Program-made: the position numbers and the translations under genes
NCBI GenBank assembly: GCA_905221605.1
Contig: CAJNDS010002523.1
Coordinates: 1,461,606-1,525,605 of the forward strand
DNA: 64,000 bases
Reading direction: 5' to 3'
From: Symbiodinium natans
Lineage: Eukaryota > Sar > Dinophyceae > Suessiales > Symbiodiniaceae
Part shown: piece after piece, positions 30,401 through 40,613 of the stretch
How the letters are laid out: every line of letters starts with the position of its first letter
Position numbering within the stretch: the stretch's first letter is position 1
Notes under the pieces: generated by a model
Told to the model about the DNA's origin: nothing
Databases searched by the model: none
The model's input: only the letters and a program-made list of their open reading frames with translations

Positions 30401-33141
30401 AGAAACATGAGCTAGTGAATGATGGCTACTGGACCCAGGAGTAGCCTAGGAAGCAAAAGGGTACCCCATAACCGAACTCCAACCCTAAAACAAGGAAGTA
30501 AGGGCCAACTCCACGTCCTAGATTAAGTTTAGGGTTGGGGAGCATAAGTTCCTAGGGCCCACAACCCTAGACCCTGACCCCTTTAACCCTATAAACTCCA
30601 GGGCTACACACCAGGTTTAGGGTTTAGGGTTTCGGGCTTCGGGTTTCGGGTTTAGGGTTCCTCCCCCTCTACTCGCCGGTGTTCCGTAAGTCTGAGGTTG
30701 GGAGACTGTGGATGCGCTTCGGTTGAGCCCTGTGGGGGTACAGGCTTCGGGTCTAGGGCTTAGGGTTTAGGGTTCAGGGTTCACGGTTCAGGGCTCAGGA
30801 ATTAAGTTTAGGGGAAGCTATGGAACTTGGGTTTAGGGTTTAGGGCTTAGGGTTTAGGGTTCCTTGGTACTCTTAATCCTGAAGCCCGAACCCTTAAACC
30901 AATCTCACATGGCCCCGATATTCCAACACAGGGGTGGAGGGCTGCTAGGATTCAGGGCTCGGGGCTTGAGAGCCTTAAGCCTTCATTCCCTAAACCCCAA
31001 ACCGCAAACCCTAAACCCTAAATAAACCCTAAATAAACCCTAAACCCTGAACCCTAAACCCTAAACCCTAAACCCTGAACCTCGAACCCTAAACCCTAAA
31101 CCCTAAACCCTAAACCCTAAACCCTAAACCCTAAACCCTAAACCCTAAACCCTAAACCCTAAACCCTAAACCCTAAACCCTAAACCAAAGCAAGGCCAGG
31201 ATGCCACTGGTCGATGCACGACAGCACAATCATCCGGTCACAGAGCATCACGGAGCCTTCGCCTGCCGCAATTTCAGCCCCGGGAGTTACCCTAAACCCT
31301 AAACCCTAAACCCTAAACCCTAAACCCTACACCCTAAACCTCAACGCCTAGACCCTACGAGCCAGGAAGCAACCCTGAGCCTAAAACTAAACCCTAGACC
31401 CCTAAACTCCTAAACTCCTAAACCCCCAAGCCCCGTAAACAGCGGGTGCTGGCCTGTGTGGCCGATGTCGCAGCAGGCGCACTTGGCACCTTCCGTAGGC
31501 TTGCCAAAGAGCAAGCTTATAGGTTTAGGTTAAGGGTTTAGGGTTTAGGGTTCAGCGTTTAGGGTTTAGGGTTTGGGGATCCTAAACCTTTCTTGGGCGC
31601 CCTACACAGCAGTATATAGTATGATGGGGCTCTCTAGACGGGGTGTTGGAGGCTCGAGCTACGCGAATGAGACCGAAGGGGAGGATATTGGGGATTGGAT
31701 AAAGGGATCCTAAACCTTTGTTTTAGAGTTTAAGGCTTAGGGTTAAACCCTAAACCCTAAACCCTTGTAGTCTGAAAGTGCCGGTTCCCCCAGGTATAGA
31801 GTTCACCTTGAACCCTTCGGAAGGTTCTTCTAGGGTTTTGGGGCTTAGGGTTTAGGGTTTCGGGTTGAGGGCTTCGGGTTTAAGGCTTCAGTTGTAGGGT
31901 GCTAATGCTCCCGGGGCTCCCTATAGGTACCTCCCTCCTGACGCCGCTACAGGGGGTCAGGGTTCCGGGTTTAAGTTTAGGGTTTAGGGTTTAAGATTTT
32001 TACGGTTTCGGGTGTAGGGTAGGACTTGGGGTTGAGGGTTTAGGGCTTCGGCTTGTTATGTTGCTTGCACAAGCTCCTGCTTTAGGGGGCAAGTCACGGC
32101 GAACCTGCAGAACCCTCCTAAACCCTAAACCCTAAACCCTAAACCCTAAACCCCAAACCCTAAACCCTAAACCCCACCTTCCACGCTGAAGTTCCGCATC
32201 TGCTCCTGCGTCATGTCGATGGCACCTTCAGTCGTGGGGACATGACATGATTCAGGGTTTAGGGTTTAGGGTTTAGGGTTTAGGGTTTAGGGTTTAGGGT
32301 TTAGGGTTTAGGGTTTAGGGTTTAGGGTGTAGGGTGTAGGGTTTAGGGTTTAGGGTTTAGGGTGTAGGGTGTAGGGTTTAGGGTTTAGGGTTTAGGGTGT
32401 AAGATTGCATTTAGGGTTTGAGGTTTGGGGTTTCGGGCATAGGGCTCGGGTTTAGGGTGTAGGGTTTAGGGTTTACCCAACAAGGTCTACGTTCAGGTCT
32501 AGCTTTCTCAGCGCAGTAGCGCCTCATAGACTAAAATCCTAGAGCCCTAGGGCCCTAGAGGCCTACTGCCCTAAACCCTAAACCCTAAACCCTATACCCC
32601 AAACTCCCCCAAGAAGGCCCAAAGGACAGGACGGCCGAGGCGCGGTAGTAGCCTCGAAATCCCACGGCGGAGGTGTAGAATCCCACGCTGCCAAGGGTGA
32701 GCCTCTCTTCTGATACCCCTGAAGCCCAAATCGAGCCCCTGCAATTTAGGGTTTAGGGTTTAGGGTTTAGGGTTTAGGGTTTAGGGTTTAGGGTTTAGGG
32801 TTTAGGGTTTAGGGTTTAGGGTTTAGGGTTTAGGGTTGCCCTAAACCCTAAACTCTAAAACCTAAAGGCCGAAGGTAAAACCCTAAACCCCTCCAACCAT
32901 GGAACCCAGAACCCTTTCAAGCAAACCTACATGGGGGTTTCCGAAATTAGGGGTGCCTTATTTGGGTTCTTCTTCTTAGGGCAACCCTACTATCTGGGGG
33001 TCTATGCTAGGGGTCCCTCATTTTCGTAAATCCACATACACCAATAAGGTACCCGTAGGACCTTGGAGCGTGCTTGCTGGCCCTCAAACCTCTTGAAACC
33101 CTGGGCCGTTCCTTTCTTTAGGGTTTAGGGTTGAGGGTTTG

Positions 33142-33173
<32 letters not shown>

Positions 33174-36100
33174 CTCTCGCTCTCTCTACCGCAACTCACC
33201 CTGCCATGGTTTCCAGTTACTACGACCTAAGTCCGGAGTAACCTATGCATGAAATACCCTAAACCCTAAACCCTAAACCCTAAACCCTAAACCCTAAACC
33301 CTAAACCCTAAACCCTAAACCCTAAACTGCACAGGACCTAAGGACGTAGGCTGCCAGGCTTCGACTCAGGATGCAAGAGCATAATGGGGATGAACCGGAA
33401 CTCTAGACCCTAAACCCTAAAACCTAAACCCTAAACCCTAAACCCTAGACCCTAAACCCTAAACCCTAAACCCTAAACCCTAGACCCTAACCTTGTGCTG
33501 ACCTCCAAGGGCCTCGTGGGCTCCCAGACCCTAAACCTTACCTTAAGAACCCAGAACCTACACGTTTTGTAGGTCATTTAAAAGTAGTACCCGCCCGAAA
33601 CCCTAAACCGTAAGCCCTAAACCCTCAGCCCGTATAGGATACTTGTAGGAAACCTACAAAAACACCAACAAAAACAGGCTTGGCGTTCTTAAGGTGAGCC
33701 CAGGAGGATGGGGCATAATGGCAAGGATTCTGAAACAGGCAGGATCTTGAGGGTTTAGGGTTTAGGGTTTAGGGTTTAGGGTTTAGGGTTTAGGGTTTAG
33801 GGTTTATTGAGTCTACCTGTGACTCTCTTTACCTACAGCTGGTTTATGGCTTATACCTACGAATTAAGGAGTAGGTTGCTACTAAACTGTAGGTAAACCG
33901 AGTCCTAGGTAATGCTGAGCCCTAAACCCGGAGTCCTGCAACCTCAAATCCAAAAGCCCGCCCGAGTTTGCGTGTTTCCGGATCAAGAAGCTCTGGGGCG
34001 AACGCTCCTTCAGCATGTTCTATGCTTTCAGGGTTCTTAGCCACCCCCCCCCCCCCCCCCAACACCAAAAAAAAACAAAAAAACTAAGCCCTTTAAGCTT
34101 GGGACGCCCCCCCTTATACTAACAGTCCTCAATAGGGATTCGAACCGGGGTCCGATACTGCGATACTGCAATCCCTATTCAGGACTGTTAGCAGAAGGGG
34201 CAACATCCCACTTTCAGCCCTAAGCCCTTGAAATCCTGTTATTGGAAGTCTCATACTTACCCCTACTTTGGAGTACCCTGTGGAGAAAAAAAGGTATATA
34301 CGGTTTAGGTATAAGTAGCTATACTATGAACCCAGAACCAAAAAAAGTATTCAAGTACAGTACTCCAAAACCCAGTTACACCCTTTGGAAATCGTAGTGT
34401 AGGGGTCGGAATAATGACTAAAATGTAGTAAATGAAAAGCCCGAGTGGCAGCAGGACCGCGGCCAACAGGTCGTTCGTCTCGAAGGGCGCGAGCATCGCC
34501 ACCAACATGAACATCGAGGTTGCCACGGCCATAGTGCCTGAAGGGTTTAGAGTTTAGGGTTTAGGGTGTGGAGGTTGAGGATTGAAGTGGTTCAGGTGTT
34601 CATTCAGGGGGCGAGGTCTAGAGTCTAAAGCCGAAACCCTAGAGAGGCCCGAACGCTAGTCGGATGGCCCTTAAAACCTATTAAACCCAATACTGCTGTA
34701 AATATGAGATGTCCCAACACCCTAAACCCTGCCCACCCTACATTCTTGACCCAAGAACTAAACAAACAAAAGGGAACCCTAAACCCTAAACAAACAAAAG
34801 GGACCCTAAACCCTAAACCCTACACCCGAGGCACACGAACAGGGGCCCAGGAGTGTGGGCCGAATGGTTGGCGGCTGCCAATTCTCCATGTCGCTGTGGC
34901 TCCTGAGGGGTTCAGGGTTTCGGGTTTAAGGTCAGAGAGCCCAATTGTCCGTACATAGAAGAATGTGTCGGGAATATACACACTTAAATCAACCCCGAAA
35001 AGCTGGACGTTCATTCCTCGAACAAGAGATATCGTGTTTCCTGCAGTCTGGGAGGGCTGGTAGTGCACGCTGTATTCATCCCTTTCCCCGATTGTCAAAC
35101 CCCCTACTGCAAGAAAGTATTAACCCCCCCCTCCCGCCCCCCCCGAAAAGTAGGAGGGGGCTTCGGTGCACGAGGGGCTGGATTTGCGGGCAGTCCAGAT
35201 TCCAGGCAGTAAAATCTAGCAGCGAAACCCTAAACCCTAAACCCTAAACCCTAAACCCTAGACCCTAAACCCTAAACCCTAGCCACATTGGGGTTCAAGT
35301 AGGGTTTAGGCTCAGGTCCGGGTTCGAAAACCCTAAACCCTAAGCCCTAAACCCTACACCCCAAACCCTACACCTTGAACCCTAAAACCCTAAAACCCTA
35401 AACCCTAAACCCTAAACTCCACGCCGAGGCTCTTGATGTAAGCCGCCAGTTCGAAGACACACCAGAGCCTGGGAGATGTGGGCTGCAGGACTCTTGAGGG
35501 GTTTCGGGTTTAGGGTTTAGGGGTTAGGGGTTCAGCATCTCACGTCCCAGCATCCACTAGTGAAGCTAACCCTGAACCCGAATTCAACCCTAAACCCTCT
35601 GAATCCCTTGACAGGTAGAACCGAAGCCCCTCATACGAGTCTTCATCCCTTGAAGGGAGTACCGTCTTACACCCCTAAACCCTAAACCCTAAACCCTAAA
35701 TTAACCCTAAACCCTAAAACCCTAGACCCTAAACCCCTTACACCCTGATACTTCAAACTGTCGCCATCCACGCAGGCACGACCTTTTTATGCTGCTTGGG
35801 AAGGCCGGCTGGGGGCTTCCTCCGCAGAGACCTTTAGGGTTTAGGGTTTAGGGTTTAGGGCTAGGGTTTAGGGTTAGGGTTTGGGGTTTGGGGTTTAGGG
35901 TTTCTCATTCATCTCCAGATGCTCTGGAGTGATCTCGTCCACGGCATGAGGGACTGCACTGACGAGATGAGGAAATCTTCCTCACCACAAGCGTCGAGAT
36001 GCCGTTCAAACCAGCGTTCCTGGCCTGTCTTTGCATAGTTTCCATGCTAGCTCGAGAAGGCCTTAGCTTCCGGGGATGTGAGAGCAACATTCGGCTCATT

Positions 36101-36757
36101 GAATGACTCCGCAGCCATCGCTCATTATCACAAGTTGTAGCGCTAGCACCTCAGACTTGTTGACCGCTACCACAAATGTAGCGCCAGCACCACTGCCTTG
36201 TTGCTCAATATCACAGGTTTTTGTGCCCACCTGTGAGCCGCAGCGCCCTAAACCCTAAACCCTAAACCATAAACCCTAGACCCTAAACCCCAGACCGCCT
36301 AGACCCTTGAAAAAAAAAAACATGTTCAGGACTCTTGGGTGCCAAACTGTCGTCTTTGCTCAAAAACTACCACGCCTTGCACTTGACACGACATGTGTTA
36401 GGGTTTAGGGTTTAGTGTTTAGGGTTTTATACCGAAAAGTGTAGAGGCTCGATAAAGGGTTGAGGTGCTTGATTTGGGGTCTAAGCCTTGCGCCATAACT
36501 ACGAAAGCACAAAAATCCCTACAGTACCTTTATAGGGAAGAATGTTTATCTTATATTCTTAGAAGCTGTTCATAAGCCCCCCCCAAAAGTGTACACTTTC
36601 CGTTCCATAGGGGATTATTATGGTATCCCAAACAGTGTAAAGTGTACCCACCCAGCCACTAAGTGCGTCAAACAGCCCTAAGCCCTCAGGTAATGAGATC
36701 CCAAACAGAAAGCCATGGCCTCTCCACATATGTCGTATCCCACAGCACCAGCATCGC
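27450..36757 (-). CDS. Large multi-pass membrane protein of a protist family of unknown function (LWCVFELA type), many exons
   Basis: Function unknown. Confirmed exons in phase: 36757-36720 (AMLVLWDTTYVER), 35468-35425 (RLWCVFELAAYIKSL), then about 31520-31454 (GAKCACCDIGHTG), 31256-31205 (SVMLCDRMIVLSCIDQW), 29854-29779 (YGSCEHFEDAVQSVVRDTL), 28113-28072 (DAFPYAWLVGASTP) and 27541 to about 27450 (VLWGMMDEVGTRIRGEK). Joined: VLWDTTYVERLWCVFELAAY, then CDRMIVLSCIDQWYGSCEHF, then GASTPVLWGMMDEVG, with phase kept at each junction between them (GC donors after 36720, 31454, 31205 and 28072; GA after 29779). From memory, proteins with a 'VLWx3YxxRLWCVFELA' core, hydrophobic segments and a 'CDR...CI..W(F/Y)GS..F' segment form a large family in dinoflagellates and other protists. 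The stretch 35425-31520 should hold transmembrane exons (candidates listed separately). The 5' end is unresolved. Confidence 0.65.
28605..28705. mobile_element. Dispersed repeat, family J (GTATGTAACCCAAG … CCTAGGTACCTACCCC)
   Basis: Shares long matching stretches with 62246-62365 and 63330-63440: GGGGT(A/G)TGTAACCC(A/G)AGG, then CTCC(C)TAAGGCTCCC, then GTTCCCTAGGTACCTACCCCCC and TGAACCCC. Inverted ends around GGGTT/AACCCCC. Confidence 0.7.
28777..29052 (-). CDS. Unrecognised open frame inside an intron of the membrane protein gene
   Basis: A 91-codon minus-strand frame starts METRLDDVAGRNGADNKRPR and contains IQVLSLLELTRGFLAHDEHL and TYLKTMPDALATAYF. Composition is protein-like until about codon 80; the end runs into telomere repeat. 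It lies between the exons 29854-29779 and 28113-28072, which join well without it. It may be a nested gene fragment, an alternative exon or the start of an inserted gene. Product unknown. Confidence 0.35.
   Translation of the reverse strand: METRLDDVAGRNGADNKRPRMQGTAQTPLPRPEGASDIQVLSLLELTRGFLAHDEHLTRLAQQTYLKTMPDALATAYFSTQPSPANPCKSW
30012..30108. mobile_element. Family-C TIR element, compact copy
   Basis: CTGGTTCTTAGTCGGGAATGAG at the left end and CTCATTCTCTACTAAGAACCAG at the right are inverted; 97 bp, with the TTAAAGGGTATA core of the family. Confidence 0.85.
30429..30521. mobile_element. Family-A TIR element
   Basis: CTGGACCCAGGAGTAGCCTAGG ... AAGGGCCAACTCCACGTCCTAG, inverted ends, 93 bp. 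A second partial end (CTAGACCCAGGAGTAGCCTA) lies just upstream at 30259. Confidence 0.75.
31083..31186 (-). repeat. Interstitial telomere array next to the CDRMIVLSCI exon
   Basis: About fifteen perfect CCCTAAA units directly beside the exon ending at 31205, inside the following intron (gene sense). Confidence 0.97.
32250..32470 (+). repeat. Telomere array with TGTAGGG variants
   Basis: About thirty units, with paired GTGTAGGG variants recurring at fixed spacing, which suggests duplication of blocks of units. Confidence 0.95.
32628..32718 (-). CDS. Candidate exon in the LWCVFELA membrane protein gene
   Basis: The minus strand reads LTLGSVGFYTSAVGFRGYY followed by RASAVLSFG, flanked on both sides by telomere arrays. 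It lies on the expected strand between the 34.5-kb transmembrane exon and the 31.5-kb CCDIGH exon. No family was recognised from this piece alone. Confidence 0.3.
32746..32836 (+). repeat. Interstitial telomere array, then an inverted CCCTAAA junction
   Basis: Thirteen TTTAGGG units that end at TTGCCCTAAACCC, a head-to-head switch of orientation within four bases. Confidence 0.95.
33136..33190. repeat. (CT)n microsatellite
   Basis: About 25 CT units with two CG interruptions. Confidence 0.95.
34103..34215. mobile_element. TIR element, family F
   Basis: CTTGGGACGCCCCCCCTTATACTAACAGTCCTCAATAGGGATT is mirrored by AATCCCTATTCAGGACTGTTAGCAGAAGGGG and CATCCCA. Best-preserved member of the family. 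Confidence 0.75.
34400..34540 (-). CDS. Transmembrane exon, probably of the LWCVFELA membrane protein
   Basis: Minus-strand frame beginning near MAVATSMFMLVAMLAPFE and continuing NDLLAAVLLPLGLFIYYILV gives two hydrophobic stretches of membrane-spanning length separated by a short charged loop (PFETND). It sits between the LWCVFELA exon (35.4 kb) and the CDRMIVLSCI exon (31.2 kb), where proteins of this kind have membrane segments. Exon edges were not fixed. Confidence 0.5.
34945..35095 (-). CDS. Candidate exon in the LWCVFELA membrane protein gene
   Basis: An open minus-strand frame reads LTIGERDEYSVHYQPSQTA and NTISLVRGMNVQLFGVDL, with balanced composition unlike the repeat-derived frames around it. 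It lies between exons of the membrane protein on the same strand. I do not recognise this sequence and could not confirm its splice sites. Confidence 0.35.
35890..36240. other. Unique sequence with weak coding signs inside a membrane-protein intron
   Basis: The minus strand opens MAAESFNEPNVALTSPEAKA, then a second frame reads AVDEITPEHLEMNEK, so a start exon plus frame change is conceivable. It lies in the intron between 36720 and 35468. Also holds two imperfect copies of ATCACAAGTTGTAGCGCTAGCACC (36128-36240). Confidence 0.25.
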
Positions 36758-36984
36758 CTTCCCAGGCCCGCAGGTTTAGGGTTTAGGGCTAGGGTTTTGG
36801 GTTTAGGTTTTAGGGTTTAGGGTTTAGGGTCTCGGGTTTAGGGTTTAGGGTAAAGGGTTTTTAGAGCGTAGGGCTTGGAGTTTCTAAAGGTCTATAGCTC
36901 AGGCTTGCGAGGACAAGTGTGAACCATAGGAGCCTAAGTACTCCCGACGCCCCAAACCCTAAACCCTAAACCCTAAACCCTGTA

Positions 36985-37055
36985 GGCCCGTTGATCTGAA
37001 TGGAAAACCGCTCCTTCAACACATTGTCTGGCTTGCGGGGAATCCGTTTAGAGCA
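36985..37055 (-). CDS. Candidate upstream exon of the LWCVFELA membrane protein
   Basis: The minus strand reads CSKRIPRKPDNVLKERFSIQ with no stop, between two telomere-repeat blocks. It lies just upstream of the VLWDTTYVER exon and has the right strand. I could not join it in phase to its neighbour, so membership is an inference from position and coding look. Confidence 0.3.
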
Positions 37056-37310
37056 GGGCTTTTGCTACCGAAAGCCATTGGTTCTGGTATGCCATGTGGG
37101 CTTCTCTACACTACCCCAAGGGTCCGAACCTCCTCTGTTTATGGCTTTAGGGCCCCAACCCTAAACCCTAAACCCTAAACCCCTAAACCCTAAACCCTAA
37201 ACCCCGACGATGCCTTTTTGGAGACCGCACACCATAGCAGAGGCTTCTCAAACCTCGTAGTCGGACCAGAAAGCAGTCTTCCCATGGGTTTAGGGTTTAG
37301 GGTTTAGGGT

Positions 37311-37517
37311 TTAGGGATGTACAGCACCGTGCCAGGAAATCCAAGCCCTCTCAGTATAGGATGCTTGGGATGTAGCTCCCATGCCTCCGGACGTGAACCT
37401 GCGAGATTCACCTGCGTATCTGCTTGCTCTCGACAGCTTCCGGTAGCTCCACGTCCTCGCCCGTAAGCCATCCTTGCATGCCGCAACAACAAAGAGGAGC
37501 AATAAGAAGAACCTCAT
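37311..37517 (-). CDS. Possible first exon with a signal-peptide-like start
   Basis: ATG at 37517 opens MRFFLLLLFVVAACKDGLR, a hydrophobic core with a Cys-containing end like a signal peptide, then an Arg/Ser-rich stretch ending in telomere repeat. It could start a secreted or membrane protein. Nothing downstream was matched to it. Confidence 0.28.
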   Translation of the reverse strand: MRFFLLLLFVVAACKDGLRARTWSYRKLSRASRYAGESRRFTSGGMGATSQASYTERAWISWHGAVHP

Positions 37518-38075
37518 CTCATCTTGCAGCCATCTATCTCTCGAAATCTGGGCACAGGATCGAAGAGCTGCAGAGGAGTGCTTAGGGCGGGTTGAACAGC
37601 GCCTTGCTTCCTGCGCACCACTGCCCACGCGTCCTTCACTCTCCATTCCATATGCGGCCCCAGGCCAGAACCGCGGGAAACCAGTGAGAATTTTGCACCC
37701 AGAGGGTCCATGTGTAGTACTGTTATGGAATTAGGTACCCCAAAACCCTATTTAGTATGCTTTTTGTTTATCCAAGTTCCATAATAATCCCTAAACCCTA
37801 AACCCTAAACCCTAAATCCTAAACCCTAAACCGCTGGGGTTTGAAGACGACATTCTGGCTCTTGGGGTTCCTAGTGGTATGCGGAGCCTTGTATTTAGGG
37901 TACAACCACACAAAAGCTCCATAAGTCACCGGCTTGCCCTAACTGGTCTCAGAATTCAGGATTTGGGATTTATGGGTGGGTTAGGTGGGGGAGAGGTTAC
38001 GGCGGTCTAAGAATTCTCTAGACCCCACAACCCGTACATCCCAAAATCTCGTATCAGGCCCTGGCATTTCCCTAG

Positions 38076-38180
38076 CTTAGTTGTCCAGTAACCTGGGGTA
38101 ACTAAAGGTTAGCCCTTGGAATGAAAAGGGGGAGTCTTTTACCCCAAAAAGGTTAAAGGTTACCTGCTCTACTCCTAGGC
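38076..38180. mobile_element. Introner-like element, family H, second copy
   Basis: Shares with 18729-18833 the start CTTAGTTGTCCAGTAACCTG, the middle ACCCCAAAAAGGTTAAAGG and the end CTACTCCTAGG. It is flanked by CTAG on both sides, a 4-bp target duplication. Confidence 0.85.
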
Positions 38181-38699
38181 TAGTGTGTTAGACAACTTGA
38201 GGGAGGACTTACCGGTTTCGGGCTTTAGGGTTTATGGGTTTTGGAATTTAGGGTTTAGTGATTTTAGGGTTTGGGGTTTGCAACGGCACCGGTTGTGGGA
38301 ACACTCCATGGTAGAACTCCTCAAGAAGAAGGTTCAGGATTTAGGGTTTAGGGGCTAGGGATTAGGGTTTAGGGTTTAGGGTACTGTTTGGTTCAGGTTC
38401 TTGGGTTTGCGAAGGGTATAGGGCTGTGATATAGCGTAGTTGCAAGTTCGGGTAAAGACTCATGTCGAATGCTTTGCAACATCGTAGCCGCTGCAAGGGA
38501 AAGGGACGCCCTTGAGCTGAAGCCCGAAACCCCGAACCCCAAACCCCAAACCCGAAACCCCAACCCCTAAACCCTAAGCGCCTAAGCAGGGGTGCTGCGG
38601 GGGCCTACGCTGTAGGGTCTGGTTCTTCTGGTTTTCAGGGCTGCCCTAAACCCTGAACCCTAAACCCTAAAGGTTTAGGGTTTAGGGTTTAGGGTTTAG

Positions 38700-38775
38700 G
38701 GTTTAGGGTTTAGGGAAAGAGAGATGCGGCAAAAGGCCTGGCTGGATTTCAGCAAGGCGCCGATGCTGAGAATGG
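38700..38775 (-). CDS. Candidate exon, unknown gene
   Basis: The minus strand reads GWEAILSIGALLKSSQAFCR then ISL, between telomere blocks. Short neighbouring frames at 38280-38330 (LLEEFYHGVFPQPVP) and 38440-38500 may belong to the same gene. Function unknown. Confidence 0.3.
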
Positions 38776-39231
38776 CCTCCCAACCAAAAAATGAACCCTA
38801 AACCCTAAACCCGAAAATAAAACACGGGTTCCGCCAGTTCGCCCTCTAAGTCATCATGCTGACTCCCAAAATCCCCGACTTTGAGCCCCTCTAAACCCTA
38901 AGCCTACAAACCCCCTAAACCCTAAACCCTAAACCCTAAACCCTAAACCCTAAACCCTGAACCCTAAGGCCATAAACCCCCGAAACATCCAACACTCTGA
39001 GGCCATACCTAAAGCGCAAAGAACCTGACTTGCTAGGGGTTCCCTACTATGATTTCCTTATCTATCCCCTTAAGAAGGTGGGTTCTTAGGGCTGCCGGTA
39101 CTGGTAGCAGTCTAAACCCCTAAGCCCCAAACCGTCTACCCCTCGACGGGCTGATATGGTCCATGCTCAACATTATTGTCCCCTAAACCCGAAGCCCGAT
39201 ACCCCGATACCCCGATACCCCAAACCCTAAA

Positions 39232-39300
39232 CCTTCTAAAACTTGTAAACTTCTAAACCTTCTAAACCTTCTAATCCTTCTAAACCTTCTAAACCTTCTA
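39232..39300. repeat. Tandem CTTCTAAAC repeat
   Basis: About seven units of 9-10 bp (CCTTCTAAA) with small changes. Confidence 0.85.
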
Positions 39301-39959
39301 AAACCACAAACCCCAATCCCTAAACCCCAAACCGTAGAACCCCCTTGCTTTCGTATAGATCTTACATCCAAACCAAAAGGGACCTAGAAGGGGACCACCC
39401 GCTGGGAGAGTGTCCACCACTCGGCCTACCTATAGGCGGTTTGGGGTCTCGGCCCTAAACCCTTAATTCTAGAGTTCAGGGCTTAGGGAAAATAGAAAAC
39501 CCAAAACGTTGGGGTTGAAGGGGAAGGGCGGCTTGAGGAGATTTAGGGGGGGGTTCAGGGGCCTTCGGGGGGGGCGTCAGGGGGCTTTGGGGGGGTTCAG
39601 GGGGTGTCGGCTTCAGGCAGGACAAGGCTGTCGGCCCAGCAAGTCAGCATAGTCAGTGTGACGCTTGCAGGGTTTAGGGTGGCTTTTCAAAAAGTGCCCA
39701 TTCTACGCGAAAACCCTTGCCCGTAAGAGCACCCTCTACTGGCCTCGCACTTCTCGTCCTCATCTACCTGCAGCTGCAGAGTCGCCAACAGAAGGCACAG
39801 AACCGAAGGCCTATGAGCCTCATGTTGGAAGAGAGATGAAGACCCCCAAGACTGAACCCTGTAACCATCTAACCCCCCTAAACCCTAAACCCTAAACCCT
39901 AAACCCCATAACCCCTCGATTTCCCTGTATCGGTGGAGTATACAGGTTTGGTTCCCGGA

Positions 39960-40146
39960 CCGAAACTGCACCGAATTACCCTCTTTCAAGGGTTCTGATG
40001 TATGGGCCCTGGGTTGTATAGGGTATATAAGGGGTCCTCATTTATATAAGGGGTATATAAGGGGTATATAAGGGGTATATAAGGGGTATACAAGGGGTCC
40101 TCATGTATATAAGCCCATGCCACTTGGACCATGTAACTGCCCTAGA
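39960..40146. mobile_element. TIR element of the CATGGTCC family with an internal GGGGTATATAA tandem
   Basis: Carries the family core GGGTTCTGATGTATGGGCCC and ends GGACCATGTAACTGCCCTAG. The middle has five to six units of AAGGGGTATAT and two of GGGGTCCTCATTTATAT, an internal amplification absent from other copies. Confidence 0.65.
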
Positions 40147-40410
40147 TTGGGGGGCCTTGAAGGCCTCCAAAGAGTGGATTCGAACCGGAACTTCGCCAGG
40201 TTTATAGGGTTTAGGGTTTAGGGTTCAGGGTTTAGGGTTCAGGGTTTAGGGGGTTTAGGGTTTAGGGCTTAGGGTTTAGGGCTTAGGGCTCGCGGGCCCT
40301 GGTGCGCTGGACTTGAAGCTGACGACTCGAACATGCAAGCCCTCTGGGCCCTAAGCCCCCAAAACCCCGGCGGAAACCCTGCACAAACCCAAGAGATCCT
40401 GAGCCTGAAA

Positions 40411-40513
40411 AACATTCCTAAATAGGACTTCTTAAACCCTAAACCCTAAACCCTAAACCTCTCAACCCTAAACCCTAAATAGGACTTCTTGAACCCAAGA
40501 AGGGAAATATGAA
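40411..40513. mobile_element. Family-D element split by a telomere array with a 17-bp flanking duplication
   Basis: CCTAAATAGGACTTCTT stands at 40417-40433 and again at 40467-40483, with CCCTAAA units between. The rest of the family-D element (GAACCCAAGAAGGGAAATATG) follows. Confidence 0.8.
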
Positions 40514-40613
40514 CTAGGATGGCCCTTAAAGCCCTCTGAAAAAATATTCGTAAGTTATGATCCTCTTAAACCCAACAAGGGGAAATATAAAATGTCCCAG
40601 GGGGCCTACCTAG
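40514..40613. mobile_element. Family-D element, complete copy
   Basis: CTAGGATGGCCCTT ... GGGGCCTACCTAG, 100 bp, with the core TTAAACCCAACAAGGGGAAATATA shared with the M20 first intron (21327-21419). Confidence 0.85.

Noticed and set aside
36250-36320. Possible CRISPR array or other regularly spaced repeat
   Set aside because: Repeats in this window are contiguous telomere-type arrays or dispersed TIR elements; no constant repeat with unique equal spacers was seen.
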